A stretch of DNA of 64,000 nt from Neoconidiobolus thromboides FSU 785 (GCA_025603075.1 MU626262.1:1-64000); one strand, 5' to 3'. Counted from the stretch's first letter, positions 1 to 10,669 are shown. The notes: generated by a model from the letters alone, not told the origin. Made by a program: numbers and translations.

Positions 1-127
1 GCGTTATCGCTTTATTCCATTCTTTACAGCAAATAAGCAAGTTAAATTTATCCTTATCTGTGAGATGATATAAAACCTCTTTTATCATCTTCCTTTCCAA
101 GTTCTCAAATTTAAACGAATTCCTCAT
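1..127 (-). CDS. F-box/LRR protein, N-terminal fragment cut by window edge
   Basis: The reverse strand from the ATG at 127-125 reads about 42 residues beginning MRNSFKFENLERKMIKEVLY and runs open off the window start. It is collinear with the N-termini of the intact F-box genes at 800-2137 and 28803-30176: a FENL lead, then the EVLYHLTDKDK and LLICCKEWNK F-box core. The family is known to recruit SCF ubiquitin-ligase substrates, with the F-box binding Skp1. Only the F-box is visible here, so whether the gene is intact downstream cannot be said. It is divergent from the 800-2137 copy, with about 670 bases between start codons. Confidence 0.8.
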   Translation of the reverse strand, partial: MRNSFKFENLERKMIKEVLYHLTDKDKFNLLICCKEWNKAIT

Positions 128-799
128 ATTGGACCTAGTCAAAGTAAAAAAAATAAAGAAATAAAATGTTATGTTTCTTTATATACTCAATGATGTTTCA
201 TTATGCGTAAGGTGATGAATAAAATATGCATAAATTAATTTAATAAGATTGCTCCATGAAAATTTCGCAGCTGGTTTAGCATGAAGTCATATCTAATTAT
301 AATTTTATGTAATCAATTGAGGGTAAAATTTATAGTCACTAAAATTTTTGTATGGCAAAAAAATTAATAGGGTTAAAAAATGATGCTCATTAACTTTGAT
401 CTCATTATCAAATTCATAGTTTTGGAACAAAGTCTGGTACGCAAAAAGCTACTATCAACAATAACAATAAATTAGCTTTATATGTTTACCATTATATAAT
501 CTAAATCTATTGAAATTCTTCCTCTCAAAGTATTCTTGTAAACACTATAAGAAAGCTTCCAAAAGAGATCTAAACTCTGACAATTTTAAACAATTTAAAT
601 TTATTATTAAAGTATATTCGAAGTAAATTAATAAAAGTTGCTTAGAATAAATATTCCAAAAAACTTAAATTTAGCATAACATTATAACATAACAATATAT
701 CAGATATTTAATTGGACTTTAATATAAAAAGCCATATATTAATTAAATGCAATCTAAAAATAGTTCTTTTTAATTATTTTAGTTTTTTTAATTCAAATA
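128..799. other. AT-rich intergenic region between divergent F-box genes
   Basis: No convincing coding frame. It must hold the promoters of both flanking F-box genes; a TATA-like site lies at 723-731. Nothing else was recognised. Confidence 0.6.
723..731 (+). promoter_or_regulatory. TATA-like box, F-box gene at 800
   Basis: TATAAAAAG lies 69 bases upstream of the ATG at 800. The spacing matches similar boxes upstream of several other genes in this window. In such an AT-rich genome a single match is weak evidence. Confidence 0.35.
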
Positions 800-2137
800 A
801 TGATGGGCAATAGCTTTAGACTTGAGTGTTTGGAAATAAGTATGATTAAAGATGTACTATATCATCTCACAGATAAGGACAAAATTAACTTACTTTTATG
901 CTGTAGAGTATGGAATAAAATAATATTACCTATATTATGGGAAGACATCGTTTCAGATCACCATCACAGGTATAACGAAGAAATGAGGAAAGCTTTTGAA
1001 AAATATGGTCATTATATCAAGCATTTAGATTTCATAAAGTTTCCAAAACTGCCAATTCATCCCTTGATGTATCCAAATAGTAGAAAACTTTTTTTACCTC
1101 TTGAAAATTATCTAAAACATATAGAACATTTTAAAAATATCCCATTAATAGGCCTTTCTTATACAAACTTTGCTGATGATATGACAATCGAAAAATACAT
1201 TTCTGCTAATAAAATATGTATAAAGAAAATATTTCAAGATTTAAGACATATAATAGTTTTAACTCCAAACAAATATTTTACAAAGTCAATAGTACCTTGT
1301 TTACCATCAACTGTTACTTCTCTATTAGTTGGATTTCATACTTACGATAAATCTTCATGTCTTAACTTTCTATTAGATAATTTTAATAACTTAAGAAGTC
1401 TTAGGCTGGTTTCTCTCCATATCAAATTAAGCGATTTTAATCTTCTACTAAACAGGGAGTTTCCCCAATTAAATCATCTACATATCGAATTCATATATAT
1501 AGATGCTTCAAATGGGTTATCTATAAATTTATACAATTACCCAAAACTCAAGACACTTTATTATAGGGAAAACTTCACATTGATATTTAGTGGAGTATCA
1601 CATTTGAAAAAATTAACATTAAATGACACTAATCTATCCAAAACAATAGTAAATAATGAAGTGTTCCCAAAGTTAAATCAATTAACCTTAGGGTTTTGTG
1701 ATTCTATTTCGTCCAAGTGTTTATATTCAATATTTGATATGTCAACAATCACTTATTTAGATTTAACGATAGAAAATTACTTAATATTTCTGGTTAAAGA
1801 AATTTATCCAAAAAAGAATAATATAATAACATTGAAAGTCCGTGGCTTAACTCTAGGGAAAGATTTTATTGATTTTTTGTATATGTTGTGTCTTAATTTG
1901 CAAAATCTTGAGATAGTAAATTGTTGCTTTGATATTAGTATACCTTTTTCAAATCATAAAATGATAAAGGATACTAATTTACAAAATGTCACATTCAAAT
2001 ACATTGTATGTCCCAACTTAAAAAAATTCATAGACCATATTTTAATCTATTTCAAAAACATAAAATCACTTAATTGTATAAGTTTAAAAGACACAAATTT
2101 TTATGCAGAGTATAAAACTGAACCTGACTTCTTGTGA
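800..2137 (+). CDS. F-box/leucine-rich repeat protein (intact)
   Basis: Single-exon frame of 445 residues. Residues about 8-55 are an F-box (IKDVLYHLTDKDKINLLLCC then VWNKIILPILWEDIV), the Skp1-binding module of SCF ubiquitin ligases. The rest is irregular leucine-rich repeats, for example FNNLRSLRL, FPQLNHLHIE, HLKKLTLN, FPKLNQLTLGFCD and CLNLQNLEIVNC, which in this family form the substrate-binding solenoid. It aligns along its whole length with the 28803-30176 copy and with three dead copies in the window. The start is the first of two tandem ATGs. The specific substrate cannot be inferred. Confidence 0.85.
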   Translation: MMGNSFRLECLEISMIKDVLYHLTDKDKINLLLCCRVWNKIILPILWEDIVSDHHHRYNEEMRKAFEKYGHYIKHLDFIKFPKLPIHPLMYPNSRKLFLPLENYLKHIEHFKNIPLIGLSYTNFADDMTIEKYISANKICIKKIFQDLRHIIVLTPNKYFTKSIVPCLPSTVTSLLVGFHTYDKSSCLNFLLDNFNNLRSLRLVSLHIKLSDFNLLLNREFPQLNHLHIEFIYIDASNGLSINLYNYPKLKTLYYRENFTLIFSGVSHLKKLTLNDTNLSKTIVNNEVFPKLNQLTLGFCDSISSKCLYSIFDMSTITYLDLTIENYLIFLVKEIYPKKNNIITLKVRGLTLGKDFIDFLYMLCLNLQNLEIVNCCFDISIPFSNHKMIKDTNLQNVTFKYIVCPNLKKFIDHILIYFKNIKSLNCISLKDTNFYAEYKTEPDFL

Positions 2138-3119
2138 GCAATTATCTGTATTAGAATTTTTATAACTCAGTATTGTAGAATGTTAAGGGATTCCAATTGA
2201 TTGTGTATTTGATATAAAAATAAATTTGGCTTTAATTTGTTTTAAATTTAATATATACCTATCTTATTAGTTTATTTCAAATTGACATTTTTAGATATTT
2301 CAATTATTGTTATTTGTTATTTCATAAATAAACTACTTTTGAAAAATGTTTATTTAAAGTTTAGACTATAAAGCAATTTATGATATCAATTTTTTTCGAA
2401 TATCTAAATTAAAATTTAAACTAAAGTTATAATATAAAACGTTTGAATTTTCGTAACTGAAGATATAGTCTTTTCTTCTAACCTCTGTATTACCTAATGT
2501 AGCTCATAGCAGCTTATATTTTACTCCTAATAGTCTCTATTTTTATCCTCCTTGAATGCAAAAATCCCTAGACAAAACCTGGAACCTTTTTATTAACCTC
2601 TTTTGAAAAAGCAGAATTACATTAGATAAAATTCCATGCATGTTTTTGTAATTGTTATGACTATACTGCACTGTACTAAATGCTAACTTCGAACTCTCTT
2701 TGTTTTGATAGATAAAATTCTTGTAGTTATTCAGTCACTCAAAAGGGTAAAGCATTGGCGTCCATAGTGTTTTTGAGATATTAGATAAAACAGCTTTTGT
2801 TAAAAACTATTGCTGTATGGCTTTCACTATTATCAAATATGATTATCGTTCTATAAAACATAAATTACAATAAGTTACCAACGATTTGAATTCAATATAT
2901 AAAATTAAAAAATTAAAAAATTAAAAAAAGAATAAAAGATCATATTTTACTAAAAATTATGTAATATTTCTCCATATACCGCTAGATAACCATCCGGATG
3001 TGAAACTTTAAATGACCCTGTATTTCAATAATGCTTTGAAACATAGTCAATGAAAATACTTGAATTCAAACTGTGTTAGTTTTAAATGCAGTGTTAGTTA
3101 TAGTATGACTTGATGGCAT
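2138..3119. other. AT-rich intergenic region
   Basis: Between the 3' end of the intact F-box gene and the 3' end of a decayed one. No frame, RNA or repeat recognised apart from AT-rich low-complexity tracts near 2900-2935. Confidence 0.5.
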
Positions 3120-3985
3120 TTCTCCTCTACTAATTAAAAATGATGGATCAATATTAAATTATAGCCTGATACTTTGGTTTTCTGTGAACTAGAACATGAA
3201 GTATATATAAAACTAAGAAAATCGCTTCTTAGAGTGAAATGTTCAGTATCTAGAATTATCATAATACTACTCTTTTTTGGATGAAGCTCTCTAATTAGAA
3301 GTGAAAAGTTATAATATATTGATAATCTCAAACAGGTGATTGTTGATATATTAAGTATTGGATACAGACACTTAGTTGATACATTAAAGGAGTATTTTAA
3401 CTATAATTTATTTAATTTCAGAAATGTCTTTTTGTTTATAATTTGACTACTTAAAGTGTAATTAAATAACTTTAATTTCTTTAAGTTTGATGTTCTAATA
3501 AATTACACTACTGAATAATCCTAAATATGAAGTGCTTTAATCTCTAAACAACTTCCTAACTTTATATATATCTTCCAGTTTACTTATACTCAAACGCTGA
3601 ATACGAAGTCTTTTTAATTGTGGAAACCGTTTATTTAACATAAAGTTAAATCCTTCCAGCTCAAGGTCAATGTTGTCTAGTTCAAGTACTTTTAGATTAT
3701 CAAATCTATTTATCAAGCTTTCAAAAAATGGCATCTAACTATCGTCAATACATTTTAACAGCAACGATGTAACAGTTGATAATAAATAAGGTCTTGTTGA
3801 TAATAAATAAGGTCTTGTTGATATTACAAAATAATTATCTATGTAATCTAGGTTTAAATAATTAAATCTCAAAATATTTTTTATTAACTTGATTTTTGAA
3901 TACATATTTCACAACTGACATAGAACAAACAAACATTGTATAGCAAAGGCCCACTAATAGAATATCTTGCAGTTGATATATATTT
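3120..3985 (-). pseudogene. Decayed F-box/LRR gene, 5' part missing
   Basis: Reverse-strand fragments in different frames match the family LRR part in order. Around 3975-3935 is a degenerate GLCYT motif, matching IPLIGLSYT in the intact gene. At 3734-3540 there are LRR segments (DNLKVLELDNIDLELEGFNF, FPQLKRLRIQ). At 3331-3134 are the C-terminal LIRELHPKKS and DFLSFIYTSC segments. Stops and frameshifts separate them. The F-box itself is absent: homology stops next to an inverted-repeat element at 3993-4096. Confidence 0.75.
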
Positions 3986-3992
3986 TTTAAAT

Positions 3993-4096
3993 ATATGAGG
4001 ATTTTTTTTTTGGTTTCATTACTTTTTCCATTTTTTGAGCGTTATTTGAGCGGAAAGATTGTTAATAAAATTAAACAAAAAAATACATCCCCATAT
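3993..4096 (-). mobile_element. MITE-like element, copy 1
   Basis: About 104 bases ending ACATCCCCATAT. It carries the family cores TCATTACTTTTTCCATTTTT, GAGCGGAAAGATTG and GTTAATAAAATT. The other end reads ATATGAGGA. Strand is assigned arbitrarily so that the 'plus' form begins ATATGGGGATGTATTTTT. It sits just beyond the 5' end of the decayed F-box gene. Confidence 0.75.
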
Positions 4097-4125
4097 TATT
4101 GTTGTAGATTTATTTTTTAAACCTG

Positions 4126-4238
4126 ATATGGGAGTATTTTTTTGGCTTCATCTTCATCACTTTTTCCACCTTTTAAGTGCTATTTGGAATGGAAAATTTG
4201 TTAGTAAAATTCTTAAACACAAAAATACATTCCCATAT
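4126..4238 (-). mobile_element. MITE-like element, copy 2
   Basis: Same orientation as copy 1 and only 29 bases away. It begins GATATGGGAGTATTTTTTTGG and ends ACATTCCCATAT, with the core TTAGTAAAATTCTTAAACAC. The short open frame across it (4059-4250) is accidental. Confidence 0.75.
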
Positions 4239-4515
4239 CAAAGTAATTGAATATATTTTTTAAGTCAACAGTAAAAATTGAAATAATAATTAGTTGAGTC
4301 CAATGCTGTATCAATTTTGATTAAAAGTCACTAATTAATATAAATATCCTGTAATCAAGAGTATAATAACTTATGATATTAGAAGATGATAGAGGATATG
4401 AAATAAATATCAATATTATAAATCAAAAACAGATTTCTTTGTATTTAAAATTAACTCTTAAGACTTAATCAAATTCAATTAACTAATCAGATTAAAAACT
4501 CGTATTATTATAACA

Positions 4516-4516
<1 letters not shown>

Positions 4517-4554
<38 letters not shown>

Positions 4555-4555
4555 T
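4517..4555. repeat. (AAT)n microsatellite
   Basis: About a dozen uninterrupted AAT/ATA triplets between AT-rich flanks. Non-coding. Confidence 0.9.
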
Positions 4556-4811
4556 GTTATTTAATAGTAAATCAAATTAATAGCATGATTGCTTATTAAA
4601 CCAAGGAGAGAAAATGAGATATTAAAAAAAGTAACTGAAATTTTAAATTAAAATTAGCAGTAACTAAATTACAATAGCATAATTTAAGACAATTTCAACT
4701 AAATTTTAGTTAAAAGAAACGTTAAGATTGATTGATTGACTTTCGAAACTCTAAAAATAGTCAATAAAGTAAAGTTGAGAAAACAATAAAAACTCAAAAA
4801 AATTCAAAGAC

Positions 4812-4819
4812 TATAAAAG
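4812..4819 (+). promoter_or_regulatory. TATA-like box, SUN gene
   Basis: TATAAAAG lies 81 bases before the ATG at 4900, followed by a TATATATA tract. Confidence 0.35.
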
Positions 4820-4899
4820 TATATATACAATATTAATTTCTTTTTAACAAAACTAAACTTGATTTAAAAGAAAAGTTGATTTAAAATATTTCATTACGA

Positions 4900-6201
4900 A
4901 TGCTAATATCATTACCTATTGTATGTTTATTTATATATTTAAATCCCACTTATTCTTTAACTGATATTCCATTATCTATTAATGAAACAGATAATCGAAT
5001 TATTGATTATACATCCACCAATGTTACTTTAACTAACCCTTCTCAAACTGTATTAAAAGAAGAAGAGAATGGTGATAATTGGATCGATGATGATGATGAC
5101 GAGGACGATAATGATAATGATAGCGATAATGATAATGATAATGATAATGATAATGATGATGAAGGAGAATGGGATAGTAATGATAATAGACCACCCCATG
5201 AAAATATCGACTATCCATCAAGACCCTTATTAGAACAAATTCCAATTGATATTGATCCAGCATTGCCACCTCATGGTCATCGACCTAATAAACCTCATCA
5301 ACACCAACCAAAACCTTCACATCAGCCCAATCAAGTTCATCAACCAAATCACCATCATGGACATCATCATCATCCCCATCGACCCCATAGAAAAGGGATT
5401 TGTTCTTTTTCTAGAATTGAAAATGAAATTGGTGTATTGAGAATTGGTAATAGATATTCAAATGATTATAGTGGATTTGCATTAAAAAGAGGGAAATTTT
5501 GCAATCGAGGAGAATATTGTCCATATGCTTGTATAGAAGGTTATTATTCATCACAATATATTATTCAACAAAAACATGATTTAAAAATAATCAAACCTGG
5601 ATTATACTGTAATCGAAATTCAAAATTGGAGAAAGGTTTAAATTTACCTTTATGTTTAAAAGGTTATAATAATGTATATTTACGTAGTAATCAAAATAAT
5701 TTATTATGTAAAGCAGTTTATCCCGGGAATTTAGATACTTTAATACCAATTCCATTAGACTATAAAGTAAAATCATTAACTACAATCCCTTTCAATATAG
5801 ATTATAATACATTTTCACTATATTATTTAAATTTGCCTCAATTTAATGAAAAGTGTGAATGGGGTACTAAATATAAGCCAAATGGTAGTTATGCTCCATA
5901 TATAATTAAGATAGCTGAAAAGAATGACGGATTAATTGAATTTATATTGAAATGGAATATTAAGTTTATAGAAAACAATATGAAGTCCAAATATTATCCT
6001 TATTTATTAGATATTAATGTAGCTTGTTTAAACCCCAATAATAATAATCGAGCTTATTGTAATTCAAGATTATGTACATTTACAAGAGATAGTAATAATG
6101 ATTATGTTTGTAAATTATTGTTACCAAAATATTTAAAATTGGTAATTGATTTGAAATCAAATTATAATTTACTTTATGGTAAAAATAATACTTCAAATTA
6201 A
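4900..6201 (+). CDS. Secreted SUN-family cell-wall protein with acidic and His-rich linkers
   Basis: 433 residues, single exon. Residues 1-19 form a signal peptide (MLISLPIVCLFIYLNPTYS). Residues about 55-95 are an extreme Asp/Asn repeat. Residues about 120-165 are Pro/His-rich and end in HRPHRK just before the conserved domain. Residues about 168-425 match the fungal SUN family (Sim1/Uth1/Sun4 type, wall glucan-associated). The Cys framework includes CPYACIEGYY, GLYCN, LLCKAVYPGN, a CEWGT near the middle, PNGSYAPYI and a final CNSRLC. Known members localise to the wall or septum. Function here is by family only; the DN and His tracts are unusual additions. VPS23 converges from the right with a 121-base gap. 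Confidence 0.85.
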   Translation: MLISLPIVCLFIYLNPTYSLTDIPLSINETDNRIIDYTSTNVTLTNPSQTVLKEEENGDNWIDDDDDEDDNDNDSDNDNDNDNDNDDEGEWDSNDNRPPHENIDYPSRPLLEQIPIDIDPALPPHGHRPNKPHQHQPKPSHQPNQVHQPNHHHGHHHHPHRPHRKGICSFSRIENEIGVLRIGNRYSNDYSGFALKRGKFCNRGEYCPYACIEGYYSSQYIIQQKHDLKIIKPGLYCNRNSKLEKGLNLPLCLKGYNNVYLRSNQNNLLCKAVYPGNLDTLIPIPLDYKVKSLTTIPFNIDYNTFSLYYLNLPQFNEKCEWGTKYKPNGSYAPYIIKIAEKNDGLIEFILKWNIKFIENNMKSKYYPYLLDINVACLNPNNNNRAYCNSRLCTFTRDSNNDYVCKLLLPKYLKLVIDLKSNYNLLYGKNNTSN

Positions 6202-6322
6202 ACTATTTTATTTTATTTTTGTTTTTGTTTGTTTTTATTTTATTAAAAAAATAGTCGAATTATTTTTATTTTATTTTATTTTATTTTTGTTTTTACTTTG
6301 TTTTATTTTACTTTATTTTATT

Positions 6323-7919
6323 TTATGGTATAAATAACTTCTCTTTAATTTTGACTATCAACGCTCGTACCATAAATTGATCCCTTGCTAATGTTCTAAC
6401 ATTCTATTTTATTTATGTTTTATTAATAAAAATTATTATATCATTTATTATAATTATCTGTTATAATATATTACCTTAAAATAAACCTTTGAAGTAATTC
6501 TTTGAGAACTTAAGGCCATAGATAATTCATGATAAGTATCTTCAAATGCATTCTCCTCAGCAATTAATTGAACTAATCTAATTAAAATATTAGTATTAAT
6601 GTTAATTTATTTATTTAATAAATAAGTAAATAAATAAATTATTAATTAATTATTAATATACTTACTGTTTATACAATTTATTTTTATCAAAACTTAAATT
6701 ATTAATTGTAATTTCAGGTAATTGATTTAAATAATCACAATTTTTTTCTAATATATTGATATTATTGGTTAATATTTTAATATTATCATCAGATTGTATC
6801 TAAAAAAATAAAAATAAAAATAAAAATAAAAATTAATAAATATAATATACATTTAATAAATATAATATATATTATTTTTTCATATAATAATTTACTTACA
6901 TTAATCATTTGTAATTGTCTTATTGAATCATTAATATCATAATTATTTTTATTTAATTTTTGATTATCAATTTCAATTTTATTTCTTAATTGATTATTGG
7001 CTAAATTAAACTTTTCAAATCGATGACTTAATTTTTGATATAATTTTAATTGTAGTTGATTAATATCGCCAATCGGATTATCTAAATCCATCAAATTAAG
7101 TTGATTTTCTTTATTTATTAATATTGATGGTGGCCTTGGCGCTTCAAATAATTTAGGACTTTGCTGACTTTCATTACTACTTCCCTATATTATTTTAATA
7201 TAAAAAATTAAAGTTAATATTATTAATTAATTTTAAAATTAAACTAAATTAAATTATCCTTTACATGTGAATTAGACCTTTCATTATTAGATATATTTTT
7301 AGCCCTGTTTTTTAAATTACTCAAAGATATTCTAGGAGGAATAGGTGGAGGAGGTCGACTTAGTAATGGTGGATTAATAGAAAATATATTCTTCATTATA
7401 TTAATTAATTGTAACAAATTACAGTGATTAAATTTATATGGCCACTCAATTAAATAACTATGCAAAAAATAACCTTCTTGATTAACATGTTTACTAATTT
7501 GAATTTGCATATCTGCTGTTGGATTTAACATTGGTACCGGCGCTACTTTAGGATACTCTTTAGGTAGCCATATTTTGATTGGCATATGATAGACTCGTGA
7601 TTCATAATTGATGGCTATAGTACCAATTAATAATACTAAATATTCCGAAACACTGGGATTTAATGCTAATTTAAGGATAAGTAATTGTTTTTCTTTTATA
7701 TGTAAAATCATTTATTAGAATTGTATTTATTCTTACTTACTTGATAATGTAATGCTTGGTCGTAAAGTGGGATTTTTATTTATAGTTAATATAAGATGAG
7801 AATATACTGTATTATGTTCAGGATATATCTAATTTATTAATAATGTTAATTAATTATGCTTATAATCTTACTGAAGCTATCGAATTCCTTAGCCTATTTT
7901 CTTCAATTGTATGAGACAT
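6323..7919 (-). CDS. VPS23: ESCRT-I subunit Vps23/TSG101 (UEV domain)
   Basis: At least seven exons. Exon 1 reads MSHTIEENRLRNSIASI after splicing at 7870ish. The UEV domain (first ~150 residues) has LLIGTIAINYESRVYHMPI, KIWLPKEYPK and SKHVNQEGYF, the ubiquitin-E2-variant core that binds ubiquitin and PTAP motifs in multivesicular-body sorting. A proline-rich PPLLSRPPPPIPP segment follows, then a coiled coil at 7094-6900. The C-terminal steadiness box ends in NVRTLARDQFMVRALIVKIK when the last acceptor is taken after AAAATAG near 6387. Start: the ATG at 7919 is the first in frame with UEV helix 1. One intron (6800-6832) holds an AAAAAT-type tract. Confidence 0.88.
6800..6832. repeat. (AAAAAT)n tract in a VPS23 intron
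   Basis: Five or so tandem AAAAAT units on the plus strand, beside a splice donor of VPS23. Low complexity. Confidence 0.7.
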
Positions 7920-8402
7920 GATAATAATAATGATGATAATGATAATTAGTTAAAAAATTTATAGAAATAATATGAAAAATGATTATTTTTTGTAGAAATT
8001 CAATTTGGTCATTTCCAATTTATGAATATTTTGGTGCAATTATTAAGTTTAATTATAGAAATTAAAAATGATTGGCTTAAATTATTACAAATGATGAGTT
8101 TTTAAATTAGTTCATTAGCATTAATTGATCCCTTTTATATGGTAGAATTATAGCAATTTCAGTATGTAAATAAAATAGTACTGAGTATTATTTAAAATAA
8201 ATAATAGAATATTAAAAATCAATATCAGAATAAAATTCTTTAAATATTAAAAAAGTCCAAATCTATAATAATAAATTTAATATGTTTGTTTTTTATAAAA
8301 TAAAGCAAATCAAGTTAATAATACTCTACATGACATTAAAAATGAATTAACATGGAATAACTATATTCTTCAAAAGACACAAGTATCACACCTAAAAAGT
8401 AT
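7920..8402. other. Intergenic between VPS23 start and Cys-repeat protein end
   Basis: Both neighbours are on the minus strand, so this holds the VPS23 promoter and the 3' end of the upstream gene. A short ATG/ATA triplet tract lies at 7918-7945. No other feature. Confidence 0.5.
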
Positions 8403-10580
8403 CTAATTCTGAACCATACTTACTTTAGCTTCTAGTGTAGAATCTAAAGGTAAAACATTACTCCCTGCTCCATTTTCATCCGAAATAATACTATCTAAAT
8501 CATTACTTGTAGCTCCATCGGGTAAATTATTATTATTATTACTTGAGTTATCATTCAAAATATTATTAACATTAGCATCATTGACACCTGGTATTAATGA
8601 AATGTTAGTATTATTATTAGTACCGCTAGTAGGTCGAACAATTGGTGCAATTAATGTGTTAATTGATGGTTTGATAGTACTACTTGGAATAGCATTGGTA
8701 ATGAGGTTACTGATGGGTTTATTACTATTATTTATAATAGTAGATATTACTGGGAGTATAGGAGTGGCAATAGAAGCTTGATTTTGATTTAAATTACCAA
8801 TGACTGCATCTACATTAGTTGAGTTCAGTAAAGAACTACCATTGATAATTGGAGTTGAAGCGGTAGAAGTAACTATAAAGCTAGAAATATCTAACATACC
8901 TGGGGATTTAGAACACTGAATTGAAGATAAATTAAAACATGATATAGATTTGGAATTGTAGTTAAATTTCCAACATTTAGGACATTTCTCTCCAAAACAA
9001 GGCAATTCGGAATTTCCATTTAAATAACAAGTTTTATTTAAATAAAAGGATCTTTTACTATATTGCATTTGAGAAAATAAATTACTTTGATTACTTGTAC
9101 ATTTAAAATTGGACTGGAAATCATAACATTTATAAATCGATAAATTATTATCATATTCCCAACATGATGGACAATAATTCCCTTTACATAAAAATTTAAT
9201 ATCCCCATTAACATAACATCCTTTTTCTAAGATGTTAATCGAGTTATCAATTACGGTTGGTGGTATTGTTGGTAAAACATTATTAACTAAACTACCACCA
9301 GATACTAATTGAACAGCATCATCAACTTGATTACAACTACCATTAATTGTATTAAAACATTGAAAAGTTTGATCAAGATAATTAACATTCCAACAAGGTG
9401 GACAATTAGCCCCTGATTTACAAGGTAAATTTTTATTACCATTAATAAAACAGGATTTATTTTTAATATTATTACTGGTAATTTTAGGCATTAATGAAGT
9501 CATATCTTTGAATCCAGGATTACATTGAGAGTTCACTTTTTTATAACAAGAAAATCGATTATTAATAGAAATCCAGCAAGGGGGACATTTTCCTTTGCAT
9601 GGTATATTGAAATTACCATTTATATAACATATATTTAATGGGTTATATTCTGGTTGAAATTTAAATTCATTATTATTTTGAGTAACTATAGGCAAATAAG
9701 TCACTTGAGGAGGCCTTACTACTACAGTCACAGTAGAAAGTACAGGTTGATAAATAGTATCAGTAATTGTCGGAGGCTTCACTAATTGAGTAGAAACTTG
9801 TAAAGAAATAAATGTATTAGTTTGAATTTGAGTAGATGTAACGGTAGATGGTGGTAAACTAATAGTTTGAGTTTGCAATTGAACAGTGACAGAAGTGACA
9901 GTATTAGTTTGAGTTACAGTGGTAGTTTTAGGAGGTAAAGTAACCGTTTGAGTCTGAGTTTGTAATTGAATAGTAGTAGCGGTTATTGTAGTAGTTGTAG
10001 TACTTGGAGGTAAAGTAATCAATTGAGTTTGTAGTTGAGTTTGTGTTGATAATATAGTAGTAATTTCTGTTTGTGTTTGAATACTTGTTAATGGGGGTAA
10101 ACTTATGGTAGTTGTATGAGCTAAAATTTGAGTTTGAGTATATGTCACTGTAGGTATTGGTAAATAACTAGTTTGTCCATTGTTAGAAGTATAAGTAGCT
10201 ATTACAGTATGGATAGTATTAGTGGGATAAAAGGTTATGGGAAACAAATTTGATTGATTAGATGGAGGAAATATCACTGTTTGTATGTTGTTTCCTCCAT
10301 TATTGTTTATTAAATCATTTGGATTATTACTTCCTATTATTATCGTATTATTATTGGGAAATCCAATATTACCGTTGTTATTATTGTTAATGTTAATTGG
10401 AAAGGTAGTATTAATACCATTATTTATACCATTGTTATTATTGTTGTTATTGTTATTATTATTATTATCATTATTATTATTCGGAAGCAATAAATCATCA
10501 GGGTTAATAATCAGTTGATGTTCCTTAGCAATAATAAAAGAAAATAGTAATAAAAGTGAATAAAATTTTAATGAAAGCAT
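8403..10580 (-). CDS. Secreted Asn/Thr/Gln-rich protein with four six-cysteine repeats
   Basis: 725-residue frame. Residues 1-18 are a signal peptide (MLSLKFYSLLLLFSFIIA). Residues about 30-95 are Asn-rich. Residues about 120-300 form a Thr/Gln stalk with recurring TQTQ and TLPP/SLPP blocks, likely O-mannosylated. Four repeats of about 38 residues follow near 316, 377, 452 and 515. Each has the pattern C-[YF]-x-N-G-x4-[PL]-C, then CPxCW, then C-[YF], then a final C. I do not recognise the repeat family; a wall-binding or adhesin role is inference. The frame ends just after GCTAAA followed by a perfect donor GTAAGTATGG, so a missed 3' exon is possible and the true C-terminus is uncertain. Confidence 0.75.
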   Translation of the reverse strand: MLSLKFYSLLLLFSFIIAKEHQLIINPDDLLLPNNNNDNNNNNNNNNNNNGINNGINTTFPININNNNNGNIGFPNNNTIIIGSNNPNDLINNNGGNNIQTVIFPPSNQSNLFPITFYPTNTIHTVIATYTSNNGQTSYLPIPTVTYTQTQILAHTTTISLPPLTSIQTQTEITTILSTQTQLQTQLITLPPSTTTTTITATTIQLQTQTQTVTLPPKTTTVTQTNTVTSVTVQLQTQTISLPPSTVTSTQIQTNTFISLQVSTQLVKPPTITDTIYQPVLSTVTVVVRPPQVTYLPIVTQNNNEFKFQPEYNPLNICYINGNFNIPCKGKCPPCWISINNRFSCYKKVNSQCNPGFKDMTSLMPKITSNNIKNKSCFINGNKNLPCKSGANCPPCWNVNYLDQTFQCFNTINGSCNQVDDAVQLVSGGSLVNNVLPTIPPTVIDNSINILEKGCYVNGDIKFLCKGNYCPSCWEYDNNLSIYKCYDFQSNFKCTSNQSNLFSQMQYSKRSFYLNKTCYLNGNSELPCFGEKCPKCWKFNYNSKSISCFNLSSIQCSKSPGMLDISSFIVTSTASTPIINGSSLLNSTNVDAVIGNLNQNQASIATPILPVISTIINNSNKPISNLITNAIPSSTIKPSINTLIAPIVRPTSGTNNNTNISLIPGVNDANVNNILNDNSSNNNNNLPDGATSNDLDSIISDENGAGSNVLPLDSTLEAKVSMVQN

Positions 10581-10660
10581 ATGAAAGAGATAGTAGTAAT
10601 GTAATGGTTCAAAAAAATCAAACTTTTTTTAAAATAGAGCTATAAAAAGAAATAAACTTT

Positions 10661-10669
10661 TATTATATA
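10661..10669 (-). promoter_or_regulatory. TATA-like box, Cys-repeat protein
   Basis: The reverse strand reads TATATAATA about 80 bases upstream of the ATG at 10580. Weak in this base composition. Confidence 0.3.

Larger units (their letters stand above)
4239..4899. other. Intergenic, with AAT microsatellite and SUN gene promoter
   Basis: Contains the trinucleotide tract at 4517-4555 and the TATA-like box at 4812-4819. No gene seen. Confidence 0.5.

Noticed and set aside
4059-4250. 63-residue frame, and similar ones at 11804-12031, 22891-23091 and 37860-38069
   Set aside because: They run across MITE-like elements (or an element and a tRNA), are not conserved in frame between copies, and so are chance frames.
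5033-5269. 78-residue reverse frame rich in His/Tyr
   Set aside because: Antisense shadow of the Asp-Asn repeat of the SUN gene; composition follows directly from the tandem repeat.
10285-10518. Leucine-rich 77-residue forward frame
   Set aside because: Antisense of the poly-Asn coding tract (AAT becomes ATT/TTA); no independent evidence.
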